Source: Nitriliruptorales bacterium
GTDB taxonomy: Bacteria > Actinomycetota > Nitriliruptoria > Nitriliruptorales > Nitriliruptoraceae
Assembly (NCBI GenBank): GCA_030835875.1
Contig: JAURQY010000003.1
Coordinates: 1 to 5,736, forward strand
Direction of reading: 5' to 3'
DNA: 5,736 nucleotides
Shown here: in pieces, positions 4,793 to 5,736 of the stretch
Position numbering within the stretch: the stretch's first letter is position 1
Layout: every line of letters begins with the position of its first letter
Made by a program: the position numbers and the translations under genes
The notes under the pieces: model-generated
What the model was told of the DNA's origin: nothing
The model's input: the letters and a program-made list of their open reading frames with translations, nothing else
The model's database searches: none

Positions 4793-5736
4793 TCAGGCCT
4801 GCGTCTGCAGGTGCTCCCACGCATCACCGACGATCGTCGCGAGCTCCGGGCGCTGCGGGGTCCAGCCGAGCACCGTCCGCGCGCGCTCGGCCGATGCGAC
4901 GAGCACGGCAGGGTCGCCCGCACGGCGGGGCTCGTCGACGACGGGGACCGCGAGGCCCGTGACCTCCTCTGCGGTCGCGATGACCTCGCGCACGCTGAAC
5001 CCCGCACCGTTCGCGAGGTTCGCGACGATGCGCCCGTCACCCGTGCCGGCCTCCGCAGCGCCGTCGCGCGAGGCCGCTGACGACGGGTCGAGCGCGGCGA
5101 GCGCGAGGACGTGCGCGTCGGCGAGGTCCGCGACGTGGATGTAGTCGCGCACCGCGGTGCCGTCCGGGGTGGGGTAGTCGGTCCCGAAGACGCGCACGTT
5201 CGGCCGCCTGCCCGAAGCTGCCAGGAGCGCGAGCGGGATGAGATGCGTCTGGTGCGCGTCGACGCGCTCGCCGTGCCGATCGGTCGCACCGGCAGCGTTG
5301 AAGTAGCGCAGCGATGCGCTCCGCAGGCCATACAGCCGCCGGTACCACGCGAGCATGCGCTCGGTCATCAGCTTCGACTCGCCGTAGGGGTTCGTGGGTG
5401 TGTTCGGGTGTGTCTCATCGATCGGGACGTGGACGGGCTCGCCGTAGGTCGCAGCGGTCGAGGAGAAGACGAAGCGGCCGACGTCGTGACGGAGCAGCAC
5501 CTCGAGGAGCCGCGACGTACCAGCGGTGTTGGTCGCGAAGTAGGCATCCGGTCGCTGCATCGAGTCGCCGACCTCGATGAGCGCGGCGAAGTGGAGGCAG
5601 GCGTCGAACGCGCCCTCCGCGACGATCGGGTCCATCGCAGCCGCGTCCGTGACGTCGGCACGGATGAATCGCACGTCGTCGGGCAGCATGTCCTCACGCC
5701 CGCGGCTCAGGTCGTCGACGACCGTGACCTCGTAGC
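4793..5736 (-). CDS. galE: UDP-glucose 4-epimerase, N-terminus cut by window edge
   Basis: GalE interconverts UDP-glucose and UDP-galactose with bound NAD in the Leloir pathway and supplies UDP-galactose for surface polysaccharides. It is an extended short-chain dehydrogenase, probably cytoplasmic. The frame is open to the right edge; 313 residues are visible, and the initial Rossmann GxxGxxG strand (about 25 residues) lies outside. Visible signatures, numbered from the first full codon (Tyr at 5732-5734), are VVDDLSRG (6-13), HFAALIEVGDS (48-58), the catalytic FSSTAATYGEP (90-100) with its Ser/Thr, NPYGESK (115-121) with catalytic Tyr117 and Lys121, LRYFNAAGA (142-150) and DGTAVRDYIHVADLADAH (191-208). 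Two of these, the RYFN(A/V)AGA and RDYIHV(A/V)DLA blocks, are typical of GalE. After LALAALDPSS comes an extra Ala/Gly/Asp-rich stretch before IVANLANGAGFSV. An internal ATG at 5687-5689 is not the start, since conserved sequence continues upstream. It is convergent with metG, 28 bp away. Confidence 0.95.
   Translation of the reverse strand, partial: YEVTVVDDLSRGREDMLPDDVRFIRADVTDAAAMDPIVAEGAFDACLHFAALIEVGDSMQRPDAYFATNTAGTSRLLEVLLRHDVGRFVFSSTAATYGEPVHVPIDETHPNTPTNPYGESKLMTERMLAWYRRLYGLRSASLRYFNAAGATDRHGERVDAHQTHLIPLALLAASGRRPNVRVFGTDYPTPDGTAVRDYIHVADLADAHVLALAALDPSSAASRDGAAEAGTGDGRIVANLANGAGFSVREVIATAEEVTGLAVPVVDEPRRAGDPAVLVASAERARTVLGWTPQRPELATIVGDAWEHLQTQA

Noticed and set aside
4798..4811. 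Inverted repeat CCTGC-GTCT-GCAGG near the galE stop.
   Set aside because: Only five base pairs, inside the galE coding end, with no T-run; expected by chance at this GC content.
3292..5331. A 679-codon open frame on the minus strand across metG and part of galE.
   Set aside because: It is antisense to two securely identified genes, its sequence is Arg/Ala/Glu-rich without any recognisable motif, and stop codons are rare in all frames of DNA this GC-rich.
1..5736. Functional link between the GH1 enzyme and GalE as a galactoside-use cluster.
   Set aside because: They are 4 kb apart, not in one operon, separated by unrelated genes, and no transporter or galactokinase is present in the window.

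Overview
The window comes from a very GC-rich bacterial chromosome. The codon third positions are almost all G or C, GTG is used as a start codon, the promoter motifs are of the TANNNT type, and one gene belongs to the DUF4032 family, which is found mostly in Actinomycetota. I therefore read it as an actinobacterial chromosome of unresolved order. Nothing suggests a mobile element, a phage, CRISPR or an RNA gene.

Five protein genes fill the window with almost no spare DNA, and they alternate strands strictly (-, +, -, +, -). From left to right they are: the N-terminal half of a family 1 glycoside hydrolase (1-744, minus, C-terminus outside the window); a complete DUF4032 protein with a protein-kinase-like N-terminal half (804-2030, plus); a complete alpha/beta hydrolase (about 2056-3030, minus); a complete methionyl-tRNA synthetase, metG (3049-4764, plus); and UDP-glucose 4-epimerase, galE (4793-5736, minus, with its first residues outside the window). 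The four gaps are 59, 25, 18 and 28 bp. No two adjacent genes share an operon, so each gene must have its own promoter or be read from outside the window.

The regulatory DNA is compact. Both plus-strand genes start exactly six bases after a TAGSCT hexamer and have no Shine-Dalgarno sequence, which points to leaderless mRNAs. In the first divergent gap the -10 hexamers for the two strands overlap around a shared CTAG, which looks like one bidirectional promoter. A hairpin whose loop is the metG stop codon sits between the convergent metG and galE genes.

Functionally, the glycosidase and galE both act on hexoses (beta-glycoside hydrolysis and UDP-glucose/UDP-galactose interconversion). They are 4 kb apart and not co-transcribed, so a shared pathway is only a possibility. 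metG is a housekeeping gene. I see no convincing new multi-gene system here. The points most worth following up are the promoter architecture, the uncharacterised kinase-like DUF4032 protein, and small sequence departures in MetG, GalE and the hydrolase.
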